Origin: Nannocystaceae bacterium
GTDB taxonomy: Bacteria; Myxococcota_A; Polyangia; Nannocystales; Nannocystaceae
Length of the DNA stretch: 55,138 nt
Reading direction: 5' to 3'
Assembly (NCBI GenBank): GCA_019694555.1
Contig: JAIBBS010000039.1
Span: forward strand, 1-55,138
The notes beneath the pieces were generated by a model. That model was not told the origin of the DNA and did not search any database. It saw nothing but the letters and a program-made list of their open reading frames with translations. Below are positions 39,155-48,545 of the stretch, piece after piece. Each line of letters opens with the position of its first letter. The stretch's first letter is position 1. The translations under genes and the position numbers were made by a program.

Positions 39155-41545
39155 ATGTCGACACCCGCCAAGACGATCGGATCCCAGCTCGCATGGTCGT
39201 GCACCGCCGCGGAGCTCGAGCACCTCGGCGACGGTGACGGTGTCGTGGTGGGGCGCCTCGGGCAGGAGCGCGCGCTCGAGGCCCTCGCGTTGGGCCTGGC
39301 CATGCGGTATCCGGACTACCACGTGTTCGCGCTGGGCCCCGCGGGCGTGGGCAAGCACGCGACCGTGCTCGGCGTGATCCAGGCCCGCGCGGCCGCCGAG
39401 GCGGTGCCGCACGACGTCTGCTACGTGCACTGCTTCGACGACGAACGCCACCCGCGACTGCTGCGTGTGGCCGCCGGTCGCGGCGCGCAGCTGCGCGAGG
39501 GCGTGCAGGCGTTCGTGCGCGCGCTGGCCTCCGCGATCCCCGAGGCGCTCGCGCGCAAGGACACCCGCAGCCGTCGCGCTGCGATCGCCGGCGCGCTCGA
39601 GGCCCGTCGCGAGCAGGCGGTGGCGGCGGTGCGGCAGCAGGCCGCGGCGCAGGAGATCGCGCTCGTGGCCACGCCCAACGGCTTCGCGCTGGCGCCCGTG
39701 GTCGATGGTGAGCCGCTGGCACCGGAGCAATTCGCCGCGCTGCCGCCCGCGCAACGCGAGGCCCTCGCGGCGACCATGCAGGCGCTCGAGCGTCAGCTCG
39801 CGACCGCGTTGTTCGAGGCACCACAGTGGATCCGTCAGGCGCGCGAGCAGTCGCGCGCGCTCGACCGCGCGGTGATCGCCGCGGAGGTCGCCGACGCGAT
39901 GACGCCGCTGGCGAGTCGCTGGGCCGACGTGCCCGAGGTGCGACAGTGGCTCGAGGCGCTCGCGCGCGACGTCATCGAGCACGCCGACGCGCTCGTGGTC
40001 GGCGACGACGACGAGGACGACGAGACGCCCTCCGCGATGGCCCGTCGCCACATCGACGAGGGCCGGCGCCGCCGCTACGTCGTGAACGTGGTCGTCGATC
40101 GCACCGGCGCACGCGGGGCCCCGGTGGCCTACGTCGATCACCCCACGCTCGACAACCTGGTCGGACGGATCGAGGCGCGCCTCGACGCGGACGATCCCAG
40201 CATGGACGTGTCGCTGGTGGTCGCCGGCGCGCTGCAGCGCGCCAACGGTGGCTATCTCGTGGTCGACGCGTCGAAGATCCTCGCGCAACCGGCGAGCTGG
40301 TCGGCGCTGAAGCGGGCGCTGTTCGCCCGCGAGGTCCGCATCGACAGTGTCGCGCCGGAGCTGGGCTTCGGCCGCGCGGTGACGCTCGATCCCCAGCCCG
40401 TGACGCTGGACCTCAAGTGCGTGCTCATCGGCGACCGGCTGCACTACGAGCTGCTGCGCGCCAGCGATCCCGAGTTCACGCAGCTGTTCAAGGTCGTGGC
40501 CGAGTTCGAGCCCGACGTGGTGCGCACGACCAGCAGCGTCGCTGCGTTCGCGCGCATGGCCGCGAACATGGCCGCCGACGCGCGGCTGCGGCCGCTGGCC
40601 GCCGAGGCCATGGCCGCGCTGGTCGACGATGCCGCGCGCCGCACCGGCGACGCACGGCGGCTCTCGCTCGATCTGCAGGCGTTGTCGCAGCGCCTGCGCG
40701 AGGCCGATCACTTCGCCGCGCGTCAGGACGCGACCACGATCGCGGCCGAGCACGTCGCTGCGGCCCGCGCGGCGCAGTGGCGGCGCAACGCCGCCACGCC
40801 CGAGCGCATGCGCGAGCAGCTGCGCGACGGCACGCTGCACATCGCCACCACCGGCGCCGTGGTCGGTCAGGTCAACGCGCTGGCGGTGCTGTCGCTGGGC
40901 GAGATCGACTTCGCCCAGCCCACGCGCGTGACGGCGCGGGTTCGGCCGGGACGCAACGAGTTGGTCGACATCTCGCGCGAGAGCCGGATCGGCGGGCCCA
41001 TCCACAGCAAGGGCGTGCTCACGCTGGCGGGCTTCCTCGCGGGGCGCTACTTCGGCGAGGGCCTGCTGGCGCTGTCGGCCAGCCTGGTGTTCGAGCAGTC
41101 GTACGGTCCCATCGAGGGCGACAGCGCGTCACTGGCCGAGCTGTGTGCGCTCGTCTCGGCGATCGCCGAGCTGCCCGCGCGGCAGGGCGTCGCGATCACC
41201 GGCGCGATCGATCAGCTGGGCAACGTGCAAGCGGTGGGTGCGGTCGACGACAAGGTCGAGGGCTTCTTCGAAGCCTGCGCGCTGACGCAGTTCGACGGCA
41301 GCCAGGGCGTGATCGTGCCGCGGGTGTGCCTGTCGCAGCTGATGCTCCGGGCCGACGTGATCAAGGCGGTCGACGACGGGCGCTTCGCGGTCTGGGCGGT
41401 CGACCGCGTCGACGAGGCACTCGCGATCCTGCTCGGCCGCGACGCCGGCGAGCGCGACGCCGACGGCCGCTTTCCGCCCGACTCGATCAACGCGCGGGTC
41501 GAGCACCGCCTGACGAGCTTCGCCGCGGCGCTGCGCTCGAGCTGA
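39155..41545 (+). CDS. ATP-dependent protease of the Lon family (LonB/AAA_32 type)
   Basis: 796 residues. The N-terminal AAA part begins with a Walker-A-like GPAGVGKHATV near residue 60; the usual Thr/Ser after Lys is His. A long helical insert follows (about 115-300) and the ATPase resumes at NGGYLVVDASKIL (Walker B region). The Lon S16 domain covers about 590-775. The catalytic dyad is intact: S657 in EGDSASLAEL and K700 in GAVDDKVEGFF, 43 residues apart as in E. coli Lon. It should degrade unfolded or regulatory proteins in the cytoplasm. It is monocistronic and divergent from the CAP lipoprotein. Confidence 0.92.
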   Translation: MSTPAKTIGSQLAWSCTAAELEHLGDGDGVVVGRLGQERALEALALGLAMRYPDYHVFALGPAGVGKHATVLGVIQARAAAEAVPHDVCYVHCFDDERHPRLLRVAAGRGAQLREGVQAFVRALASAIPEALARKDTRSRRAAIAGALEARREQAVAAVRQQAAAQEIALVATPNGFALAPVVDGEPLAPEQFAALPPAQREALAATMQALERQLATALFEAPQWIRQAREQSRALDRAVIAAEVADAMTPLASRWADVPEVRQWLEALARDVIEHADALVVGDDDEDDETPSAMARRHIDEGRRRRYVVNVVVDRTGARGAPVAYVDHPTLDNLVGRIEARLDADDPSMDVSLVVAGALQRANGGYLVVDASKILAQPASWSALKRALFAREVRIDSVAPELGFGRAVTLDPQPVTLDLKCVLIGDRLHYELLRASDPEFTQLFKVVAEFEPDVVRTTSSVAAFARMAANMAADARLRPLAAEAMAALVDDAARRTGDARRLSLDLQALSQRLREADHFAARQDATTIAAEHVAAARAAQWRRNAATPERMREQLRDGTLHIATTGAVVGQVNALAVLSLGEIDFAQPTRVTARVRPGRNELVDISRESRIGGPIHSKGVLTLAGFLAGRYFGEGLLALSASLVFEQSYGPIEGDSASLAELCALVSAIAELPARQGVAITGAIDQLGNVQAVGAVDDKVEGFFEACALTQFDGSQGVIVPRVCLSQLMLRADVIKAVDDGRFAVWAVDRVDEALAILLGRDAGERDADGRFPPDSINARVEHRLTSFAAALRSS

Positions 41546-41636
41546 GCTGCCGCGCCGCGCTTGCGACCACGCCGGCCCGCGCGCGCAGCCTCTGCAGCGA
41601 GCCGGTGCGGCGCACGGATCCACACTGCCGACTGCC

Positions 41637-41900
41637 ATGAGCGCGACCGACTCCAACGCCAGCTCCTCCCCGAAGACCCCGCTCGAGGCCGACCTGCGTC
41701 GCCTCGCCGACGAGATCCGCGTGCGGATCCATCTCGCCGGGATGGACGCCAAGGACGCGTGGACCAAGCTCGAACCGCGCGTGAAGGAGGTCGAGCAGCG
41801 CTTCGCACGGGCCACCGGCGAGGCCGCCAGCGAGCTCGACGAGCTGGCCCAGGCCGTGCGTCGCGAGCTGGATCGGCTGCATCAGCGCCTGTTCGGGTGA
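41637..41900 (+). CDS. Small helical protein of unknown function
   Basis: 87 residues, entirely charged and helical, with heptad-like spacing (LEADLRRLADEIRVRIHLAG, WTKLEPRVKEVEQRFARATGEAASELDELAQAVRREL) that suggests a coiled coil. There is no membrane segment, Cys or known motif. It follows the Lon gene by 91 bases and may be its own unit. Its last 19 bases overlap the convergent gene at 41882. Codon usage is like the neighbours. It is similar in size and character to small phasin-like or chaperone-like helical proteins, but I cannot assign it. Confidence 0.7.
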   Translation: MSATDSNASSSPKTPLEADLRRLADEIRVRIHLAGMDAKDAWTKLEPRVKEVEQRFARATGEAASELDELAQAVRRELDRLHQRLFG

Positions 41901-42682
41901 CGCCCAGCAGCCCGTGGTGACAGCACCGCCTTCACGAGCCCGCGCAGGCCGACCATCGGGCCGCAGTCCTCGAGCCCCACGGCGACGCGTGGCACCGTCG
42001 GCGTCGCGTCGCCGAGCCCGCCGTCGACCTCGAGCACGCCATCGGCCGCGGCGGTCCACGTCACGCCCACCGCCGGCGGGACCGCGAACAGCAGCAGCTG
42101 CGTTCGCCAGCCACGGATGTCGCCCAGTCTCACCAGCAGCGTGTGCGCGAGCGCCACGCCGCGCGGCGGTGCATCGAGCCCCGGCAGGCCCGCGCTCGCG
42201 AGCGTGTCGAGGCCGGCCGCGACCCCGGCGAGATACGCATCGGCGCTCGCACCCGTCACGTGCACGCGGATCCACTGCGTGTGCGCGGCGAAGTCGATCG
42301 GCCCGTGCGCGGTCGGGTCCGCCAGCGCCTCGACCCGGAACAGCTGCGCCAGCTGCCACGGGTTGTCGAAGCGATCGTCGCGGATCAGGACCGCCTCGAG
42401 CTCGACGCCGTCGAACGCCAGCGGGGTGCCGTCGGAGGTCGCGCTCATGCGCACGCGCAGGCGTTCGTCGCCGAGCCGCGCTTCGACCACGCCCCGCAGC
42501 ACGCACCACGACGACGGCTCGGCCTCGCTGCGGGTCGGCAGCGGCCGGGCGAAGCGCAGCTGCAGCTTGACGTGCTGACCGACCGCGGCCGTGCGCGCAG
42601 CGGACAACCACTGCGGATCGTCGGCGCGGTAGTCCTCGCGGTGGAACCCCTCGATCACGGTCGGCGGCAGCAGTGACGGCAT
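41882..42682 (-). CDS. Hypothetical cytoplasmic protein
   Basis: 266 residues from the ATG at 42682 (MPSLLPPTVIEGFHREDYRADDPQWL). No signal, membrane helix or known catalytic motif is visible. The sequence alternates strands and loops (VKLQLRFARPLPTRSEAEPSSW, VEARLGDERLRVRMSATSDGTPLAFDGVELEAVLI) and ends in basic RAAGRHPNRR. The third quarter is Ala/Gly/Leu-rich. I do not recognise a family. It lies 53 bases downstream of the cupin gene in the same direction and could be co-transcribed with it. An upstream ATG at 42727 would add 15 residues without changing the picture. Confidence 0.65.
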   Translation of the reverse strand: MPSLLPPTVIEGFHREDYRADDPQWLSAARTAAVGQHVKLQLRFARPLPTRSEAEPSSWCVLRGVVEARLGDERLRVRMSATSDGTPLAFDGVELEAVLIRDDRFDNPWQLAQLFRVEALADPTAHGPIDFAAHTQWIRVHVTGASADAYLAGVAAGLDTLASAGLPGLDAPPRGVALAHTLLVRLGDIRGWRTQLLLFAVPPAVGVTWTAAADGVLEVDGGLGDATPTVPRVAVGLEDCGPMVGLRGLVKAVLSPRAAGRHPNRR

Positions 42683-42735
42683 CGGCGGATCCCCAGCATC
42701 GCGAACGTGCGAGTGCGTCGGCAGCACCGCCGTGA

Positions 42736-43239
42736 TCAGTCGTCCACCGGCGCCCAGGCGTCGTACTTGCGCTCGGGCCCCGGCGGCGAGAACACCTGGA
42801 TCACGGTCATGGGCGCGGCGCCGTTGACGTAGGACACCGTGGCCCCGCCGGGCATGAGCACCGCAGAGCCCGCCGCGATCGCGTGGGCTTCACCGTCGAT
42901 GGTCAAGGTGCCGGAGCCCTCGAGCACCACGATGGACTCGTCGGTCGCATCGACGTGCTCGGGGATCGTCGCGCCGGCGGCGAGCTCGAGCCGCGACACG
43001 AACGCATGGGGCCCGCGCAGCAGCGGCGTGATCACGGCGGTGCCCGCCGGCGAACGACGCCGCTGCACCTCGGACGCGCGCACGACCGCGCTCGGCGAGG
43101 GCGACGCGGCGCGCGTGGACGCAGGTGCGGTGGGCTCGGTCGTGGGCGCGCCGGCGTGGGCACCCAGGGCCGAGGCCGTGCACGCGCCGAGCAGGAACAT
43201 GGCGAGGTTCGAGACCGGCAACCGCATGCGCTCGAGCAT
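42736..43239 (-). CDS. Cupin-domain protein with lipoprotein signal
   Basis: 167 residues. The N-terminus (MRLPVSNLAMFLLGAC) fits a lipobox LLGAC; an Ala/Thr/Pro linker follows. A single cupin_2-type barrel occupies about 70-160: LELAAGATIPEHVDATDESIVVLEGSGTLTIDGEAHAIAAGSAVLMPGG. H95 and the Glu in ATDESIVVLEG are likely metal ligands; the second-motif His is replaced in SYVNGA, so the site may be incomplete. Starts at 43239 and 43227 are both possible. It lies 34 bases after the phasin-like gene, so it may be the end of that transcript. Role in PHA metabolism is unproven. Confidence 0.8.
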   Translation of the reverse strand: MLERMRLPVSNLAMFLLGACTASALGAHAGAPTTEPTAPASTRAASPSPSAVVRASEVQRRRSPAGTAVITPLLRGPHAFVSRLELAAGATIPEHVDATDESIVVLEGSGTLTIDGEAHAIAAGSAVLMPGGATVSYVNGAAPMTVIQVFSPPGPERKYDAWAPVDD

Positions 43240-43273
43240 CGCACGCCCGCCGGCGGTCCGCCTGCACCCGCGC

Positions 43274-43564
43274 TCAGGCAGCGGGCGGGGTGGACTCGGG
43301 CTCCCACGCGAGCGCGCGTCGCCACGCCGTCATCATCGCGCGGCCGTAGGCCTGCGCGAGCTCCTCGCCGGCGGCGAAGCTGCTCCGGGCCCAACGCGCC
43401 GACTCGTCGACGCTGGCGACGACACGCTCGAGCTGGGCGTGCTGGACCTGCTGCGCGCCGGCAGCGAGGCTCTCGACGCGCTCGAGCGTCTCGCGGGCGG
43501 TCCGACCCCAGTCGGCCCACGCGGCGGTCAAGGAATGTTGCAGCTGCGTCATGAACGGTTCCAT
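43274..43564 (-). CDS. Phasin-like PHA-granule protein
   Basis: 96 residues, all amphipathic helix: LQHSLTAAWADWGRTARETLERVESLAAGAQQVQHAQLERVVASVDESARWARSSFAAGEELAQAY. It has no Cys or signal, and a short Pro-containing tail. This is the character of phasins, which coat polyhydroxyalkanoate granules, though sequence identity in the family is too low to prove it. Context supports it: the phaR gene lies 116 bases upstream in the same orientation, and the PHA synthase operon follows on the other strand. It has its own consensus promoter (43610-43638) with a TGC-centred dyad next to the -35 box. The exact start could be 43564 or 43552. Confidence 0.7.
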   Translation of the reverse strand: MEPFMTQLQHSLTAAWADWGRTARETLERVESLAAGAQQVQHAQLERVVASVDESARWARSSFAAGEELAQAYGRAMMTAWRRALAWEPESTPPAA

Positions 43565-43609
43565 CGGTGATTCTCGCTTCCAGAGGCCGTGGCGGCCATC
43601 TCGAGGCGC

Positions 43610-43638
43610 AAGCTAGGACCGAGGACCGGTCGCGTCAA
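43610..43638 (-). promoter_or_regulatory. Promoter of the phasin-like gene
   Basis: On the minus strand TTGACG (43633-43638), 17-base spacer, TAGCTT (43610-43615). The start codon is 46 bases further on. The AT-rich TGC dyad lies 6 bases upstream of the -35 box. Confidence 0.6.
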
Positions 43639-43644
43639 GGGTGA

Positions 43645-43663
43645 TTTTTGTGCGATGCAAAAA
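43645..43663. promoter_or_regulatory. TGC-GAT-GCA dyad, candidate PhaR site upstream of the phasin promoter
   Basis: TTTTTGTGCGATGCAAAAA is a near-perfect inverted repeat (one mismatched pair) between the phaR stop and the phasin -35 box. It is strikingly AT-rich for this window. The TGC/GCA core is shared with the dyads at 44264 and 44399. Confidence 0.5.
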
Positions 43664-43680
43664 AACACGCAGACGGCGAC

Positions 43681-44214
43681 TCAGCCGCGACGCCGACCCT
43701 TGACCTCGCGCTTGAGCGCCTCGAGCTCGCGCCGCAGCGCCGCGACGTCGTCGCTCGCGGGCGCGGGCGCCGGTGCCGGCGGCGGCGGGGCCGGTGGCGT
43801 CGGCGGTGTGGGCGTGCCCATGCCGAAGCTGCTGCCGAACATCCGCAGCAGCGCGTTGCCGGCCTGCATCGGCAGCTGCGCGAACGGGAACACCGGCGCG
43901 GCCTGCTGCAGCCCGAACTTGGCCGCGAGGTACCACTCCATCGCCACGGACATGTACTTGCCGAAGAACTCCGCCGCCGCGTCGTCGCCCATCCGCACCA
44001 GCTGCACGAGCAGCGGCACCGGCAGCAGCCGCGAGGCCTCGCCCTCGAGGATGATCTGGACCAGCGTCGCCTGCGTGAGATCGGCGTTGGTCTTCGCGTC
44101 GAGCACGCGCACGTCGGCGCCGTCGCGGATGCGTTCGGCCAGCTCCTCGAGCGTGATGTAGCGGCTCTGCTCGGTGTCGTAGAGCCGACGGTTGCTGTAC
44201 TTCTTGACGATCAT
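43681..44214 (-). CDS. phaR: Polyhydroxyalkanoate synthesis regulator PhaR
   Basis: 177 residues. The N-terminus MIVKKYSNRRLYDTEQSRYITLEELAERIRDGADVRVLDAKTNADLTQATLVQIILE is the highly conserved PHB_acc_N domain (DNA and polymer binding). A PHB_acc-type middle follows (FGKYMSVAMEWYLAAKFGLQQ), then a Pro/Ala-rich spacer and a short coiled coil (ALRRELEALKREVKG). PhaR proteins bind TGC-rich operators and release them when they adsorb to nascent PHA granules, which derepresses phasin synthesis. Its own start is preceded by a dyad at 44264-44276. The divergent side carries the PHA synthase operon, so it probably controls both directions. Confidence 0.93.
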   Translation of the reverse strand: MIVKKYSNRRLYDTEQSRYITLEELAERIRDGADVRVLDAKTNADLTQATLVQIILEGEASRLLPVPLLVQLVRMGDDAAAEFFGKYMSVAMEWYLAAKFGLQQAAPVFPFAQLPMQAGNALLRMFGSSFGMGTPTPPTPPAPPPPAPAPAPASDDVAALRRELEALKREVKGRRRG

Positions 44215-44263
44215 GGTGTTCGAACCGCGTGGGCCCGCGTCGCGCCCGACGGCGATCGCCGTG

Positions 44264-44276
44264 GTTGCGCTGCAAC
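44264..44276. promoter_or_regulatory. GTTGC-GCT-GCAAC dyad, candidate PhaR autoregulatory site
   Basis: A perfect 5-bp inverted repeat with 3-base centre, directly downstream of the candidate -10 of phaR and 50 bases before its ATG. A protein bound here would cover the transcription start. Confidence 0.5.
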
Positions 44277-44306
44277 ATGATACGCCCCTGTGCGGGCCGC
44301 AAGCCA
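44277..44306 (-). promoter_or_regulatory. Candidate phaR promoter
   Basis: On the minus strand TGGCTT (44301-44306), 18-base spacer, TATCAT (44277-44282). The -10 is good and the -35 weak. It abuts the dyad at 44264-44276. Confidence 0.4.
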
Positions 44307-44355
44307 GCACCCCGGGAATGTGAGATCGACGACGCCGCGCGCCTGCGAGGCCGTC

Positions 44356-44384
44356 TTGACGGGTCTGGGGTCGCCCGCTAGGGT
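44356..44384 (+). promoter_or_regulatory. Promoter of the rightward PHA operon
   Basis: TTGACG (44356-44361), 17-base spacer, TAGGGT (44379-44384). Start of transcription would be near 44391, about 20 bases before the first ATG at 44411. The TTGCAGTGCAA palindrome lies in that short leader. Confidence 0.6.
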
Positions 44385-44398
44385 AGCGACGCGAGTTG

Positions 44399-44409
44399 TT
44401 GCAGTGCAA
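44399..44409. promoter_or_regulatory. TTGCAGTGCAA palindrome, candidate PhaR operator of the PHA operon
   Basis: A perfect 11-base palindrome around a central G, one base before the ATG at 44411 and downstream of the promoter. Binding here would block elongation and also occupy the ribosome-loading region. Shares the TTGC/GCAA core with the phaR dyad. Confidence 0.55.
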
Positions 44410-44410
44410 T

Positions 44411-44765
44411 ATGAACCGGGACACGCTCGTGCCGATCGATGAACCCCAGGGACCCCGCGGTGCCGCCAACGGGCGCGCGGCCACACCGCCGTGGCGGCAG
44501 TGGTTCGAGCGCTGGGACGAGGGCGCGACCGCGGCGTTCGAGCAGCTGCTGCGCAACCAGGCCCTGCTCGAGCTCGGCGGCAGCGCGCTGACCTCGATGA
44601 TGCGGCTGCTGTCGCTGTCGCAGCGCACGCGCGACGCGTGGTGGGCGGCGTGGGGCCTGCCGACGCGGCGCGACCAGGAGCGTCTGCTGCACGAGCTGCA
44701 GCAGCTGCACTCGCGCCTGTTCGATCTCGAGGAGCAGCTCGCCGCGCGCGGGCAGGAGTCTCGCG

Positions 44766-44776
<11 letters not shown>
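44411..44776 (+). CDS. Small PhaE-like / PHA-granule-associated helical protein
   Basis: 121 residues (MNRDTLVPIDEPQG). After a disordered start it is helical: FEQLLRNQALLELGGSALTSMMRLLSLSQRTRDAWWAAWGLPTRRDQERLLHELQQLHSRLFDLEEQL. The GLPTRR-x-leucine-heptad ending is like the C-terminus of PhaE, the partner subunit of class III PHA synthases, but PhaE is about three times longer. It may be a minimal PhaE-type subunit that activates the downstream PhaC, or a phasin. Its end overlaps the ligase gene start by 11 bases. A TTG at 44396 could extend it by five residues, but that would include the operator palindrome. Confidence 0.65.
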
Positions 44777-46492
<1,716 letters not shown>

Positions 46493-46496
<4 letters not shown>

Positions 46497-47536
46497 GCCT
46501 GCTGGGTCGCGCGGCCCGCCTGCTCGCGGGCGGCGAGATGGCGCCCGCGGTCGGTTGCACGCCGGCCGAGGTCGTGCACGCCGAGAACAAGTGGCGCCTG
46601 CTGCACTACCTGCGCACGCCCGAGTCGCCCGCGGTCACGACGCGCACGCCGGTGTTGCTCGTGCCGTCGCTGATCAACCGCCACTACGTGCTCGACCTGA
46701 TGCGCGGCAAGAGCTTCGCGCAGGCGATGGTCGAGGCCGGGCACGAGGTCTACATCATCGACTGGGGCACACCCGGGCCCGAGGATCGGTGGCTGTCGTT
46801 CGACGACATCTGCGATCGCTACCTCGGCCGCGCCATCCGCATGACCGCACGGCACGCCGGCGCCCCCGCGACGCACGTGCTGGGCTACTGCCTCGGTGGC
46901 ACGCTCGCGGCGATCCACGCCGCGGTGCACCCGCGCCAGGTCGCGTCGCTGGTGGCGCTCGCGGCCCCGATCGACTTCGCCGACGACGGACTGCTGTCGC
47001 TGTGGTCGCGCACGCGCAGCTTCGATCCCGCGGTGCTGGTCGAGGCCCTGGGCAACGTGCCGTGGCAGCTGCTGCAGGCGACCTTCCACCTGCTGCGTCC
47101 GACCCTGCCGCTGCGCAAGGCCGTGAGCCTGGTCGAGCGCGCGTGGGACGACGAGTTCCTCGACGGCTTCTTCGCGACCGAGCGCTGGGGCAGCGACAAC
47201 GTCGCGTTCCCCGGCGAGTGCTTCGCCCGCTACATCGAGCAGCTGTACCGCCGCAACGCGCTGGTGCGCGGCGAGTTCACGCTCGGCGGCCACACGGTCG
47301 CGCTGTCGCGCATCCGCTGTCCCACGCTGGCGGTGACCTTCGCCGACGATCACATCGTGCCGTGGCGCAGCGCCGCGGCGCTGCTCGAGCACGTCGGCGC
47401 GCCGGTGCGCGAGCACATCCACCTGCCCGGCGGCCACGTCGGCGCGGTCGTCTCGCGCAAGGCCGCGGCGTCGCTGTGGCCGCGTCTGTCCGCGTTCTGG
47501 CGCGCCCACGACGGCGCGCACCTCACCGCTGCCTAG
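46493..47536 (+). CDS. phaC: Class III-type polyhydroxyalkanoate synthase subunit PhaC
   Basis: 347 residues from a GTG overlapping the ligase stop. It has the alpha/beta-hydrolase fold with the PHA-synthase nucleophile box GYCLGG (C133), Asp286 in FADDHIVP and His315 in LPGGHVG. LLVPSLINRHYVLDLM and EVYIIDWGTPGPEDRW are family-specific. Length matches class III synthases (about 355 residues), which need PhaE, and is far shorter than class I or II. It polymerises (R)-3-hydroxyacyl-CoA into PHA granules. The usual phaA and phaB monomer genes are absent; an acyl-CoA ligase and a KASIII-like gene flank it instead. Confidence 0.93.
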
Positions 47537-47546
47537 TCCCATCGCC

Positions 47547-48545
47547 ATGGCCATCGCACGCATCCTCTCCACCGGGCGCTGCATCCCCGCGCGCCGCGTC
47601 AGCAACGCCGAGCTCGAGGTGATCATGGGCCAGGACTTCGCGCCCTGGCTCGAGGCCAACGTCGGCATCCACGCGCGGCACTACATGGCCGAGCACGAGA
47701 CGACCTCGGATCTCGTGACCGCGGCCGCGAGGCAGGCGCTCGACCGCGCGGCCTTGACCGCCCGCGACGTCGACCTGCTGGTGGTCGCCACCGACACACC
47801 GGACCAGCTCAGCCCCGCGACCGCGTCGGTGGTGCAGCACAAGCTCGGTGCCCACGGCTGCGGCGTGTTCGACGTCAACGCCGCGTGCGCGGGCTGGGTC
47901 ACCGCGCTCGACGTCGCTGCGCGCATCATCGCGACCGACGACGACGTGCGCCACGTGCTCGTCTGCGGCGGCTACGGCATGTCGCGCTTCATCGACTGGC
48001 GCGACAAGCACACCGCGACGCTGTTCGCCGACGGTGCGGGTGCGGTCGTGCTCGCGGCCGGCGACCGCCCGGGCTTCGTCACCGGCAAGCTCGTGGCCGA
48101 CGGCCAGTACCACGACGCGCTGGGCATCTACGCCGGCGGCGCGACGCGACCGAGCACGGCCGCGTCGGTCGCCGCCGAGGGCCCGCCGCGGGTGCAGTTC
48201 GTGCGCAAGTTCCCGCCCACGTTCAACGCCGAGCGCTGGCCGCAGCTCATCCGCGGCTGCCTGGCCAAGGCCGGCATCGCGCTGCCGGAGGTCGAGCTGC
48301 TGGTGTTCACGCAGCTCAACGCGCGCACGATCGAGGCGGTGATGGACAGCCTCGAGCTGCCGCGAACGCGCACGCACATGATCATGGATCGCTTCGGCTA
48401 CCTCGGCTCGGCCTGCATCCCGGTCGCGCTCGACGACGCGCTGCTGCAGCGCGAGCTGCCCGACGGCGCGCCGATCGTGCTGTGTGCGACCGGCGGTGGC
48501 CTGGCGATGGCGTGCTCGGTGTGGCGGCACGTGCGAGGGCGTTGA
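47547..48545 (+). CDS. KASIII (FabH)-like protein lacking the usual His/Asn catalytic pair
   Basis: 332 residues with the thiolase fold. The nucleophile is C114 in DVNAACAGWVTAL. In FabH the other catalytic residues lie in HQANxRI and in GNTSAAS; here the matching segments read FTQLNARTI (His replaced by T255) and FGYLGSACIP (Asn replaced by Y285). So acyl transfer to Cys is possible but decarboxylative condensation as in FabH is doubtful. It is 10 bases after phaC and overlaps the next gene by one base, hence co-transcribed with PHA synthesis. It may move acyl groups between carriers for PHA or have another specialised role. Confidence 0.88.
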   Translation: MAIARILSTGRCIPARRVSNAELEVIMGQDFAPWLEANVGIHARHYMAEHETTSDLVTAAARQALDRAALTARDVDLLVVATDTPDQLSPATASVVQHKLGAHGCGVFDVNAACAGWVTALDVAARIIATDDDVRHVLVCGGYGMSRFIDWRDKHTATLFADGAGAVVLAAGDRPGFVTGKLVADGQYHDALGIYAGGATRPSTAASVAAEGPPRVQFVRKFPPTFNAERWPQLIRGCLAKAGIALPEVELLVFTQLNARTIEAVMDSLELPRTRTHMIMDRFGYLGSACIPVALDDALLQRELPDGAPIVLCATGGGLAMACSVWRHVRGR

